Source of the DNA: Penicillium oxalicum
Taxonomy: Eukaryota; Ascomycota; Eurotiomycetes; Eurotiales; Aspergillaceae
Assembly: GCF_001723175.1 (NCBI RefSeq)
Contig: NC_064651.1
Location: 3,038,001-3,102,000, forward strand
Length of the DNA stretch: 64,000 nucleotides
Reading direction: 5' to 3'
Shown: positions 12,192 through 22,013 of the stretch, one piece after another
Position numbering within the stretch: position 1 is the stretch's first letter
How the letters are laid out: every line of letters starts with the position of its first letter
The notes under the pieces: generated by a model
What the model saw: the letters and a program-made list of their open reading frames with translations, nothing else
What the model was told of the DNA's origin: nothing
The model's database searches: none
Position numbers and translations under genes: made by a program

Positions 12192-13078
12192 ATGCTGCTT
12201 CGACCGCAATTCGTTGCGCATCTCTCGAGGCGACACTCACCGTCTCTCTTTCCTTTACGTATCATTGCGCCTGGCCCCTACAGCCAGGCGGCAAAATTTG
12301 CGTCCTCAAGGTCATCTGACCCTCCCGACCCTCAGGATGTCGAGCTAGCCAGAACGTGGCTGCAAGCCTTCCAGTCCGGCGTGCAGTCCATTCCCCGCCA
12401 GCTCGGCCAGATTTCCTTCAGCCGTTCAAGTGGCCCTGGCGGTCAAAACGTGAACAAGTCGGTGCAAGCCCGATCCACTTCCACAGGTCCCCTGTCCCCC
12501 TATCAAATCTCTCTGTTTGTGCCATGTATCGTGGGCTGACCGTGAGGGTGGTTCATCGCGGGAATGCCATTAGGGTCAATTCAAAAGCTACCTTAAAAGT
12601 ACCTCTGTCCGCGCTGCTTCCTCTGGTGCCGCGCTTGCTCCATCCCCCACTGCGGGCCTCGCGCTTTGCGACCGAACGGTCGCAGACGCTGGTCATTCAG
12701 TCGGATGAATCGAGACAGCAGTCGGCCAACGTGGAGGCATGTTATGAGAAGCTGAATCAGCTTCTAATCAGCTCGGCAAAGGAGATGATCCCCGGTGAGA
12801 CTTCTCAGGCACAGAGGGACCGCGTGACTAAATTGTAGGCCCACCTCAACACTAGAAAACCCCCCCGCTTGTTCCTTCGAGTTTCCTATTCCAGCGCAAG
12901 TCTCTATTTTAGGGAACGAGCTCGGGAACACCTCTCCCGTCCCAAACACACAGCAGTGATGGGACAATTCTGACCGACCGTGTACAGACAGCGCGCTCAA
13001 AACGAATCTCGGCTGCAGTCCAAAAAGTTCCACAGCAGCAAGAAGAGTAACCGCCGTGGCGGTAAATACGACGACTAA
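12192..13078 (+). CDS. Mitochondrial peptidyl-tRNA hydrolase, ICT1-like (GGQ domain)
   Basis: Three exons (12192-12457, 12574-12834, 12988-13078) encode 205 residues. The N-terminus (MLLRPQFVAHLSRRHSP) is arginine-rich and free of acidic residues, as in mitochondrial presequences. The catalytic GGQ of class I release factors lies at residues 83-85 in SGPGGQNVNK, and the first splice joins it to VNSKATLKV, the usual next block in ICT1. The C-terminus ends in a strongly basic tail (SKKFHSSKKSNRRGGKY), which in ICT1 and bacterial ArfB enters the mRNA channel of stalled ribosomes. The protein lacks codon-recognition domains, so it should rescue stalled mitoribosomes by hydrolysing peptidyl-tRNA without needing a stop codon, or serve as a large-subunit component. 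The nearest yeast relative is Pth4. It converges with UTP6 230 bp downstream. Confidence 0.9.
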
Positions 13079-13307
13079 GGGTGGGGAAGATCATCGGACT
13101 GGGGCTTGAACAAAGATCCGCGAACGCGGCAAAAGGAAAGCCTTGTATTATGAACAACACTATATACTTCATGTGAACTAGTCTTTTTTTCAGAGACTCT
13201 TAATCCAAGCCCGACCATAAACGCCACAATGAGGATGATGATGATGTGCAGAGAAGATAAATGCCCAAAAAAACGCCTGACAAGCATAAGACATGAAGAC
13301 TTTGGTT

Positions 13308-14560
13308 TCACTTGGCCAGTGCACGTTCTGCAGAGCGAAGGGTGGCCTCGATGACCTTTTTCAACGCAGCGTCAAGGGTCTCGACATCAGCGAGAGGTCG
13401 CAGCCAAGCCACCACTTCTCGGGCCAGATCCTGAGTCAGGGCTGACTCCCTCAGGCGAGCAAGCGAAGTACCGAAAGCCCGCGGGAATGTCGCAGATGTG
13501 ACATCAACACCAGCCGTAGGCAGCTTGATATAACAGATTTGCGCACGGGGACTTGTGGGTGAGTGGGTCCGCATGGTGTTGACCACGTGCTCTTCAATCT
13601 TCAGGAAACATGGAGTCTCACTGAACTCCAATACCATGTCGTAAAACTCAGCACCGAAGCGATCGTCATACTGGAACTGCTTCATAGCGGCGTCAAAGAT
13701 CGTGAGGGGAATGGCCCCAGTAAGCGCGGGTGTTGAGTTCAAGTTTGATAGCGCTTGCTGGTCAACTTCGCCATCATTTCTCGTAGGATTTATATCCTCA
13801 GCAGTAATGGCCGGTAACGCGATCATGTCGCCTCCCATATCGTCATCGGGAACTTCAACCTGCACCGGCCGCTCCTCGTCCAGTCCCAGAATCCGTTGAC
13901 GTGCGACCAATTTGGCAATGTAGATCAGCTCCAACTTGGCGTACTGGATCCATAATTTCCTCGAATTTTTACAGAATCGGAGACCGCGCTGCATGTAACC
14001 GCGTGCCTGTGACATGTCTGCATGGTCATCCAGCGCATACTTGGCGGCGTAGACCCAGAGCTCAGCGCTCGTTGGGTGGAAACGCAGGGCATCTGTGAAG
14101 ATGATAGAGAGCTTCTTGTTTGCCTTTTGTTTTCGCGCGTATTCAATGTATTGAATCCAAAGGTTGAGATCCCCGTGGAATTTGCGCGTCGCTCGATCGA
14201 GAATGAAGTAGATCCGCCGTTGACCGTTGTGGCCAACTGCCCGAATTCCCATCCGTTTCACTCGCTTCTTCCGAAGCATATCAAGGTTCAACTCGTATTC
14301 GAAATATCGAACAAAGTCGATAGGAGCCGCACCACGTGCATTGAGTTTGTGTTCGAAGTCGGAGCGCTTTTTGATGATGGAGGTAATTTCATCCTAAAAT
14401 GCTGTCAGGAAACAAGGCCGAAGCAACGGAGAATCGAGACAAAGGCTCATGAGGAGGTATCAGGACATACTTTCGTAAATATCTTCTTCCGCTCATATTC
14501 TCTGAGCTCGGGCACCGACTGCTCGAGGAAGAATCGAGCCTTATCTGTAGCGGCGGACAT
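13308..14560 (-). CDS. UTP6: U3 snoRNP-associated protein UTP6
   Basis: Two exons (14471-14560 and 13308-14393, intron 14394-14470) encode 391 residues. The start MSAATDKARFFLEQSVPELREYERK matches the conserved N-terminal U3-associated domain, and HAT (half-a-TPR) repeats follow, for example HGDLNLWIQYIEYARKQ and SAELWVYAAKYAL, with the aromatic/tryptophan spacing of that repeat. Utp6 belongs to the UTP-B subcomplex of the small-subunit processome in the nucleolus and is required for the 18S rRNA cleavages at A0, A1 and A2. The C-terminal third is variable. The protein is slightly shorter than yeast Utp6. It is divergent from CWH43 over a short shared promoter. Confidence 0.93.
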
Positions 14561-14851
14561 GGTTGACGTCGTGACTTACTGGAGAGGAAAAAAAAAGTTG
14601 TCGGCATCCCGCATGGACCAAAGCACCGACCACCACAACTGCGCTAAGCCACATCCGGTTAGAAAACAAGGCCAACCTGTCAATGTAAACTTGGACGGGG
14701 GCACCGGTGCATCCGATTGTTTCTCTTTCTTCAGGGGTCTTGACTCTGTGTACCTCGTCATTCTCTTTGCTTTCATTTCTCCACATTCGTTTCAACGTCA
14801 TTATATCTGGTCGAGTTTCTCGGGGGACAGGGAACATTTCTTCGCGCCGCA
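14561..14851. promoter_or_regulatory. Short bidirectional promoter UTP6/CWH43
   Basis: Only 291 bp separate the two start codons, so both promoters and both 5' leaders overlap in this stretch. It has a purine run near 14580-14596 and a CT-rich stretch near 14720-14735. I see no TATA box. Confidence 0.5.
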
Positions 14852-17800
14852 ATGGCACCTAGATTCAAGGATGGTGACGCGGTGGTTGCCGTACGTGGCT
14901 TGACACAGTGTTCAGATTGTCCGGCTGATGCTGACCTAGGTGTTTGACTTTTAGATCAACGGCAAATGGATCTCATGGACACATACTGTCTTCGCGTATG
15001 CCGCATTCCTGAGTGCATTGGTCGTGGGCTGCTTGCTGCATTATCACAAGATTGTCCAAAATGAACACTACGGCTACCCCGATGAGTGGTTTCCATCTGT
15101 CTCCGCCACGATCGGTGATCGATATCCCGAGCGATCTTTTTTCCAGGTCTTCATCGCCATCACTTCCGGACCTCGCTTCGCTCTTGTTTTCTTGTGGTAC
15201 ATCCTTACCGCACGCCCGAATTCGGCCTTGCCCAAGATTGTTGCAGGTGTGGGCGTTTTCCGAACCTTGACATGTGGCGGATGGACCTATGTCACGTCTA
15301 CCGACGATCATGACTGGCACGATATTTTTATGATCTCTTATTTGGTCGCTACTCTGCCATGGACGCTTGGCTGTCTTGCGCTCAGCCCCAACAATCGGCG
15401 GGCTGTCAAATACCGCAAGATCATGGCCGGCCTCTTCTTCGGAACCCTGGTGCCTTTGATTTACTACTTCATCCAACATAAGGTCCACAAAGTTGCGGGA
15501 GGTACGTGACACCAGGATCACTGGAACAAGACCCCAACACGACTTCTTTGCTCGTGAGTTTCTAACTGGTACTTCTAATTAGCATACACGCGATACGCCT
15601 TCTTCGAGTGGTCCCTGATCTTGTTCGATGTCGGTTTCGACGCTATTACCGTGCTCGACTTTGAAGGGTTTGAGATTGTCGTCCGGGACACAAAGGGAGT
15701 GAGCAGAGGGTATGTACCTTGGCTTCCAAAATGAGACTTAGCACAAATGTAAAGTGCCACAAGTTTCATATGGCCATGGGAAACGACCATTTCTAAAGTT
15801 GCCATCGACTCGATTTAGACAATTGAAAACAACTGCGGACGCTGTCCTTGAAAAAAAGTGCGTGCATCCCCGAGTAGGTCCTTTTTGGCCCCAATGGAGG
15901 CTAACATGTAGTATAGGAAGGGCAAAGCTGTGGGTAACACATTCGGCGAGGGTTTCTTCTGGACCGAGATCGTCGATGCTGCCGCAGACGTCTACAATGG
16001 GGTATGTTCACTGATTGCGGAGCTTCACTGCCTCATGTGCTGATGATATATGTCAGTTCGTTTTCTGGACTGTTGTGACTGGGTTGCCAGTGCTCGTGTG
16101 GTGTGAGTGATTTCTGGTTTGGTATTCTTATGTCGAGTAGAATGCTTACTTTTTACAGATTTCCCCCTCTGGCATATGGGAATCTCTGGCTACGAGGTCG
16201 CAATCACGGCTGTCATTTCTCCGTTCTTCCTTGCTATCCCTTCTTTACGGCAGCTTGCTGTCAGGAACTTGCGCCTCCTTCATCTGGTTTCGCTCTCTGG
16301 TCTCCTGGCCTATAAGTTCCAGGACCCAGCGAACCGTCTTTTCGTGACCACTTTCTCACTGGCTGTGACTTGCACGGCTTGGACTGCTACTTTCTTTTCA
16401 GAGCGAGCCAACGCCCCTCGCTTGGAGTCACGCATATTGGCCTGGGGCATTGGATTGATTATGTCTGTCATCGCCAAATTCGCCTGTGCGACAAATAACC
16501 CCCTGTGGCCAATCATGCACGGTGAGAATGGTGGCTGGAACAAGGTTGGTCTTTTCCTCGCCGTTTTTGCTGTCTTGCGCTCCCAACGTCCGGGAACTAC
16601 TAGCAGCGGTGACTATCTACCCTCTGGCGGCAAGAAGGGCTCTGCTGTCCTGGCTGGCCTGGGCTTTGGAGGTCTGATGTTCATGATCGTGTCTCTCTTG
16701 ACCGACTCCAGCACCATGATCTCTTGGGTGTGGGAGGGCTATCCCGTCCGTGGACCCATCGCCGTGCCTCATGGGGCTGTCACTATTTTCGTGATGGGTG
16801 CCGGTCTTGTCTACGGTGTTTTCAATCCTGCGATCGCTGGTACCTGGACTGCTTATGGCCTTGGATCCGTTGGTGCAGCTCTTTTGACTTACTATCACCA
16901 CTGGACTGGATTCTACGGCGGACTTGCCCTCGCCTTCTACATCATGGCTGTCTCTCCAGTTCTCATCAGCTCCTGCGTGCGTCATGGTCCAGCCAGCACT
17001 TTTGGTCTGGGCTTGCTTTTATACGTCTTCCTCCTGCTTTTCCACGTCTGGGTTGTTGCGTACGCTTTTGTTCCAGGTGGTCCTCTTGTGCGTGAGCACA
17101 CCGACTGGCTTATGATGACAACCATGCTCGCTATCGGCGCTGGTGTTTTCTCTGCCGCCACAACCAACTCAGGCCGCTCATCTCGCAAAAAGCCTCTGAG
17201 CCCCAACAGCAAACGTCAGCGCTCCTACTACATCTACGTTCTGGCAGCACTTCAATTGCTGTCTGTCTCTGTCGCATATTTGCGCTTCCCGACCAACGAC
17301 TATGTTTCCCACCACAAGGAAGACAAGGTTGTCACCGCCGGTATCTGGACCGTCCACTTTGGTCTCGACAATAACATGTGGGCTGCTGAGCGCCGCATGC
17401 GAGATGTTCTGGGTGAGCTCGAGCTTGATGTAATTGGCTTCCTCGAATCTGATAACCAGCGCATCATCATGGGTAACAAGGATGTGACCCAATATATCGC
17501 TGAGGACCTTGGTTACTACGTGGACTTCGGCCCTGGACCCAACAAGCATACTTGGGGCTCGGCGTTGCTGTCCAAGTTCCCCATCCTCAATTCTACTCAC
17601 CACCTGCTTCCTTCTCCTGTTGGTGAGCTGGCGCCGGCAATTCATGCCACCTTGGACATGTATGGTGAGATGATCGACGTTGTGGTCTTCCACTCGGGCC
17701 AGGAAGAAGACCCCGAGGATCGCCGTCTCCAGACTGAGTATTTGTCAAAGCTCATGGGATCATCTCCTCGTCCCCTCATTCTTCTCAGCTACCTGGTCAC

Positions 17801-18195
17801 CAAGCCACTGGAGGGTAACTACAACACCTATGTCAGCGAGCTGAGCGGTATGAAGGATATCGATCCTACTGACTGGGATCGTTGGTGCGAGTACATTCTT
17901 TACAAGAAATTGAAGCGTACTGGTTATGCTCGTATTAGCCGTGACACGATTACCGATACTGAGATCCAGGTTAGTAAAGACTCGATGCCTGTCACTCAAT
18001 TTACCTCACTGGGATATGAACTGACTTTTGCAACAGGTCGGCAAATTCGTCATCGGCGAGCCTGAGTCCGAGGAGGAAGTTCGTGTGTCTGAGGACCAGG
18101 TCCCCGTTGGTCGCCGCTTCCCAGCGCTCTTCCGCGGTGAAGGTGTCCGTGGTCACCGGTACCATGTCTTCGACGAGCCTAGGTATTGGCAGTAA
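14852..18195 (+). CDS. CWH43: CWH43 GPI-anchor ceramide remodelling protein
   Basis: Eight exons (14852-14890, 14955-15501, 15583-15709, 15819-15857, 15917-16001, 16057-16102, 16159-17969, 18037-18195) give 950 residues, almost the length of the yeast protein. The N-terminal quarter is a PGAP2/FRAG1-like multi-pass membrane domain. A second hydrophobic block follows to about residue 690, and a soluble endonuclease/exonuclease/phosphatase-like domain occupies the C-terminus, from [14 protein letters not shown] to the end, with blocks DVIGFLESD and [11 protein letters not shown]. Yeast Cwh43 replaces the diacylglycerol of GPI anchors with ceramide in the ER and affects wall integrity. The 39-nt exon 4 was included because it has clean splice sites, keeps the frame, and bridges a 200-bp gap; without it the joint still stays in frame, so exon skipping is possible. 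Confidence 0.92.
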
Positions 18196-19455
18196 ACCTG
18201 AAACCCTCTTGAGCTTGGAAAATTCAGGCCCCTTTATTTCTCATGAATATGAACTGTGGGGATACTCGTGAGAGGCGATATTTTGTTGGATTCTTATAAG
18301 AGGACTACCTCTGAGTCTGTAGCCGGGCTTCCTTCACTGATGGGGATTCCACTGTTCCTTTTCTCTCTTTGCTTCCAAAATCAGAGGCTTGATTTTCTTT
18401 GTAAATTAATGCCCGCAAGCCCAGGACAAACCTTGACGGCTCTCCAATGACAAATTAATTATTGCTACTGTTCCAAATTACCCGTTCTGATCAAAGTTCG
18501 GGTAGTGTTCGTGCTGCTTTCTAGCCAGATCTCTTTGATCTGGCATTATCAACCTTACCTTTTAGCTATTCTGTCAACTGACATGTCCCTGGGAAAGAAA
18601 ACTTTTGGTGGGTAGGTAGGGCAAAGTCCAGTCTAGTTCTTAATATTTGGGCCGACACGCCTCTGCAGATGTGCGAGTCCCATCAATCCTACCATCAAGC
18701 TCACCATAATACCATTGATGAGGCCGGCTTTTTTTTTCTTCTAGGGAACACACCAAGTCAGCCATTTCAATCAGAATAGAAAGTCTCCCTTCGATTAGAA
18801 TTCTTTACCGCTACATCCAAAGTCCAAGAAGACTGCGCGCAATGTGGGTATGGCTTGTGTCTCTGCATAGTAGGAGTCTCAAGACACCCAACTTTACCCA
18901 CTGCTGTCCGAAATCCGCAAAAAAAAATGTTTCGGAAAGTACTTGTTTTGATGCCCCATCGGGCATTGTCCTTAGTATCAGCACTGGTAAGTACAGAAAC
19001 TCGTTCGCCCCACCCTATCTACGTCCATTTGCGCGGGACTCAGGTTGGCTCACTGGCCGACTTCGGCGAATCCAAGGTGGTGACTGCGAGTAGGTCCTAT
19101 AACAAAGAAAGGTCAGCATTTTGGATTTCCCCGAGACTGACTGGTGACCAAGATTGGTTGGAGATTGAAGCCAACCCTAGGTGAGCTGGTTTGAAGACAA
19201 AGGGTCTATTTTCTTCGAGCGCACAGGCTACAGAGCCATGTGCCTCTCTCTTTGTTCAAGTCGTACGCTGTCAATTTTAAATCGACACAGCCCCCATGGT
19301 ACCCTCTTGAGCACATTTTCCTCACTGATAGTTACAAAAAGCGCTTTCCCCAGTTTTACTGCGCTGTCATCCAACATTTTTCTTGCGAGACAAGGTGTTA
19401 CTTTTTTGAGAACGTGCATCTGATATCGAAGTCTGCATATCCTTTGAGCCTCAAG
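18196..19455. other. Intergenic region downstream of CWH43
   Basis: These 1.26 kb hold the CWH43 3' flank and the upstream region of the next gene. One weak spliced candidate exists (ATG at 18927, GTAAGT donor at 18987, acceptor before 19044, stop at 19184, 66 residues), listed as a finding and not called as a gene. Nothing else is recognised. Confidence 0.4.
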
Positions 19456-21126
19456 ATGACTCGACGCCAAACGCGATCGATGACCGCCGCAGCCTTGAAA
19501 AAAGCTCGTGCAAATTCAGACAATACAAACCTTACCACCAAAAGTGATCTGACAGAGACATCACCCATCAAGAGGCGAAAGCTCAAAAAGACCAAGCCTG
19601 TTGCTAGCGTCGCCCCCAAGGAGAAAACCCCGGATACCGATGCGCATGTCTCGGTCATACTCGACTCCCCTCAAAAATCGAGTCTCAATGCGGCAGAGCT
19701 ACACTATCCTCTACCGACTAAGTTGGTGTCAAACTTACCGAGGATTTACTTTGGACACACTGCGGCTTTCCCACGCTGGATCACCATTATTGACACTCGG
19801 CAACCGGGCGAAGATCTTGGAAAAGATCTGATCCGGACCCACGCTGACCAGACTGTCATTTCAGGCTTACGACCGGGATCAGAAGTGAATGCGTATGATC
19901 CAAAAGTTGGTCTTGCTGGCCTCGAATGGGTACTCGAGCCTGGCCCAGCTTCTGCATGGGGGGGTTTCACCAGGGAGAGGCTTGAGAGGCTCGCACATGA
20001 TCAGCTCTGCGAGGCATTGAGATGCCCGACCACTTGTCTTCGATTACGAGCCATGTGCAGAGAGCAGCATAGAGACGCTATTGCCAACGTCGCTAATCCA
20101 CTGCCTCCGGCACCGCAATGGCATCTTGCAGGACCTGCTGCACGAGGACGGCTTGCGGATCGAATTCAAGCCGCAGGACACCGGCTTCTTGAAGACAGTC
20201 GGTCACGAAGGGACGAAGGGCTATATAACCGTCCCGAGCTTGGCTACCGTTCAGAGAAGAATGAAATTCAACAAAATGGCGACAAATATACGCAAATGGT
20301 TTCAATTATGAGAAGAAACATGAAGGGGACGCTGGGTCCCCCGAGTCATCAAGATCACTCACTTGATCCTTTCCAGTTGGAGGAGGGCGAGAAGACTGAA
20401 GCCAAGGATAACCTCAACAATCTCAAACAAGAATCAGCGACCAGGTCAACGGTCCCAGAGACGACAGTGGTGGTGATTCCGAACACGAAACGAGTGAGAG
20501 GGAAAAGAGGGTTGAGCTACGCATCTCGGGTTGCTCAGACATGGGTGACCAAAGGTCAACCGAGACGACTGCAGCGAAGCTAACTCTTCAAGCTGGTAAG
20601 TGAAACAGAGATTTTTCATGTCCCAGTCACCACCGCTCAATCAATTTAAGCTTGTCTTTACACGATTCTGTTGCTTCGCAGGCTGATGATCTGTGGCAAA
20701 AATCTCAATGATCAACAATGTTCTTCTGGCATGTTGACCACGTTGTCGGCCATCACTGCCCTTTCATGTTTTTACCATTCTACGTTCTTCCCCTTCGGAT
20801 TTCATCTTCTTTTACCTTGTTCCCCATTTTCGAAAAAAAAGAAAAAATTGTGAATCCCCCGTTGCAAGAAACATGAGCGGAATCTCATGACCATTCCTGA
20901 ATTTACAATGACAGTATCAAGCTAAAGACTCTACAAAATAGGTCACAGGGCACAAGCGAAGAAGCGTGCCACTCGCAGAGCTAGCAACAAAAGTCCAGCT
21001 CATGTACTCAAACCGGGTCCAAGTCATCAGCAACAGTGCCAGAACACTGCCAAGCCTCCTGACACAGATGAACTTTCCAAGATCTTGGGCGCTGCCGCAC
21101 AGAATAAAGATGAAGCCTCCAGATAA
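19456..21126 (+). pseudogene. Unrecognised nuclear-type protein gene, apparently frameshifted
   Basis: I do not recognise this protein. An uninterrupted frame from the ATG at 19456 to 20583 would give 375 residues, starting MTRRQTRSMTAAALKKARA with a basic KRRKLKK stretch that could be a nuclear signal, then a folded-looking part (LPRIYFGHTAAFPRW, GLAGLEWVLEPGPA). After about 20018 protein-like composition moves to frame +2 (LVFDYEPCAESS, DGLRIEFKPQD, GYITVPSLATVQRR), while the original frame becomes Arg/Pro/Ala-rich as in shadow frames. Further switches occur near 20290, 20370 and 20460. The last coding-like segment (SEHETSEREKRVELR) ends at a perfect GTAAGT donor (20596); a phase-compatible acceptor before 20942 leads to a final exon ending at 21126. 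No intron explains the earlier shifts, so several indels, that is gene decay or assembly errors, seem likely. A real 375-residue product remains possible. Confidence 0.45.
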
Positions 21127-22013
21127 TTTCAAATATGCAATGAAATTGTGGACAACCCTGTGACGCGACAAAGACACTTCCCTTGTGTCGAAACTTTTCG
21201 GCGGATTCGAACCTGGGCCGGGGCTCGAATGCCAGAGGCCGTGTCAGCGACTGTGAAAGCTGAGTATTCCCAGGTTCCCACGGCCACAAGACCTTTCACA
21301 AGCTTGAGGTCGCAAGTGACACGGGGGAAAAGGACCACGCTTATGAAAAGAAGAACTCGAGTGTCTAAGCGCCAGGCGCCTTGAATCGTCATTCTGTCGC
21401 CATGAAGTTTTGCAAAGTCGCAGTCGACAGCTATAGTCGGTATTGTCAGACCACAATGGATGGATGTCGAGGGTCACACTGGAAGCGACCATCTCTAGCC
21501 AGCTCGGCGATGGGCCCCTCAGCATTGAAAATCCTTGGGAAGGGTTATTGGAGAATAAGACTGATTTTATTTTTTTGTTGATTTGAATTTATTTAGCGTT
21601 CACCTCCCTATTTCTCTAATGGCAACGGTTTGATTTTCTCCAAAGGGTTGCAGCATATACATGCTAGTCATTATCTGCGAATGGATACCTAGTGCGGAAG
21701 CCCCCGATATTGCGTAGTTCTTTCTGTGTCCCGTGACTTGAGCTTGACGTACAAACAACACAAACATTTCGCGACTTGACAAGAGCAGCTTTGAATGAAC
21801 AGCCGCCGAAAGCCCAATTACGATAGCTAAGAGGTTCATTTTCTTGCCTCTTCACCACTGTCTTCGGGCCCGGGGATCCAATCTGCCAAGCGACATGAGA
21901 AGCTGGCCTAGTTTTGGACCGCAACCCTGGTAATCGGTTCGCTCGCGCGTTAGATCGCGAGATACCGTTAGTTCACCTACGCCTGCTCCCGTTTCCAACG
22001 GTCAACAGGCGAG
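21127..22013. other. Intergenic region upstream of CFT2
   Basis: Reading past the TAA at 21124, the same frame stays open to 21384 with a basic, Thr/Arg-rich translation, which may be a remnant of the preceding broken gene. The remaining 630 bases contain no recognisable gene and should include the CFT2 promoter. Confidence 0.35.

Noticed and set aside
21202..21213. Reverse-strand match to a tRNA B box (GGTTCGAATCC)
   Set aside because: The flanking bases cannot form the five-pair T stem and no A box or acceptor stem is found at the right distance.
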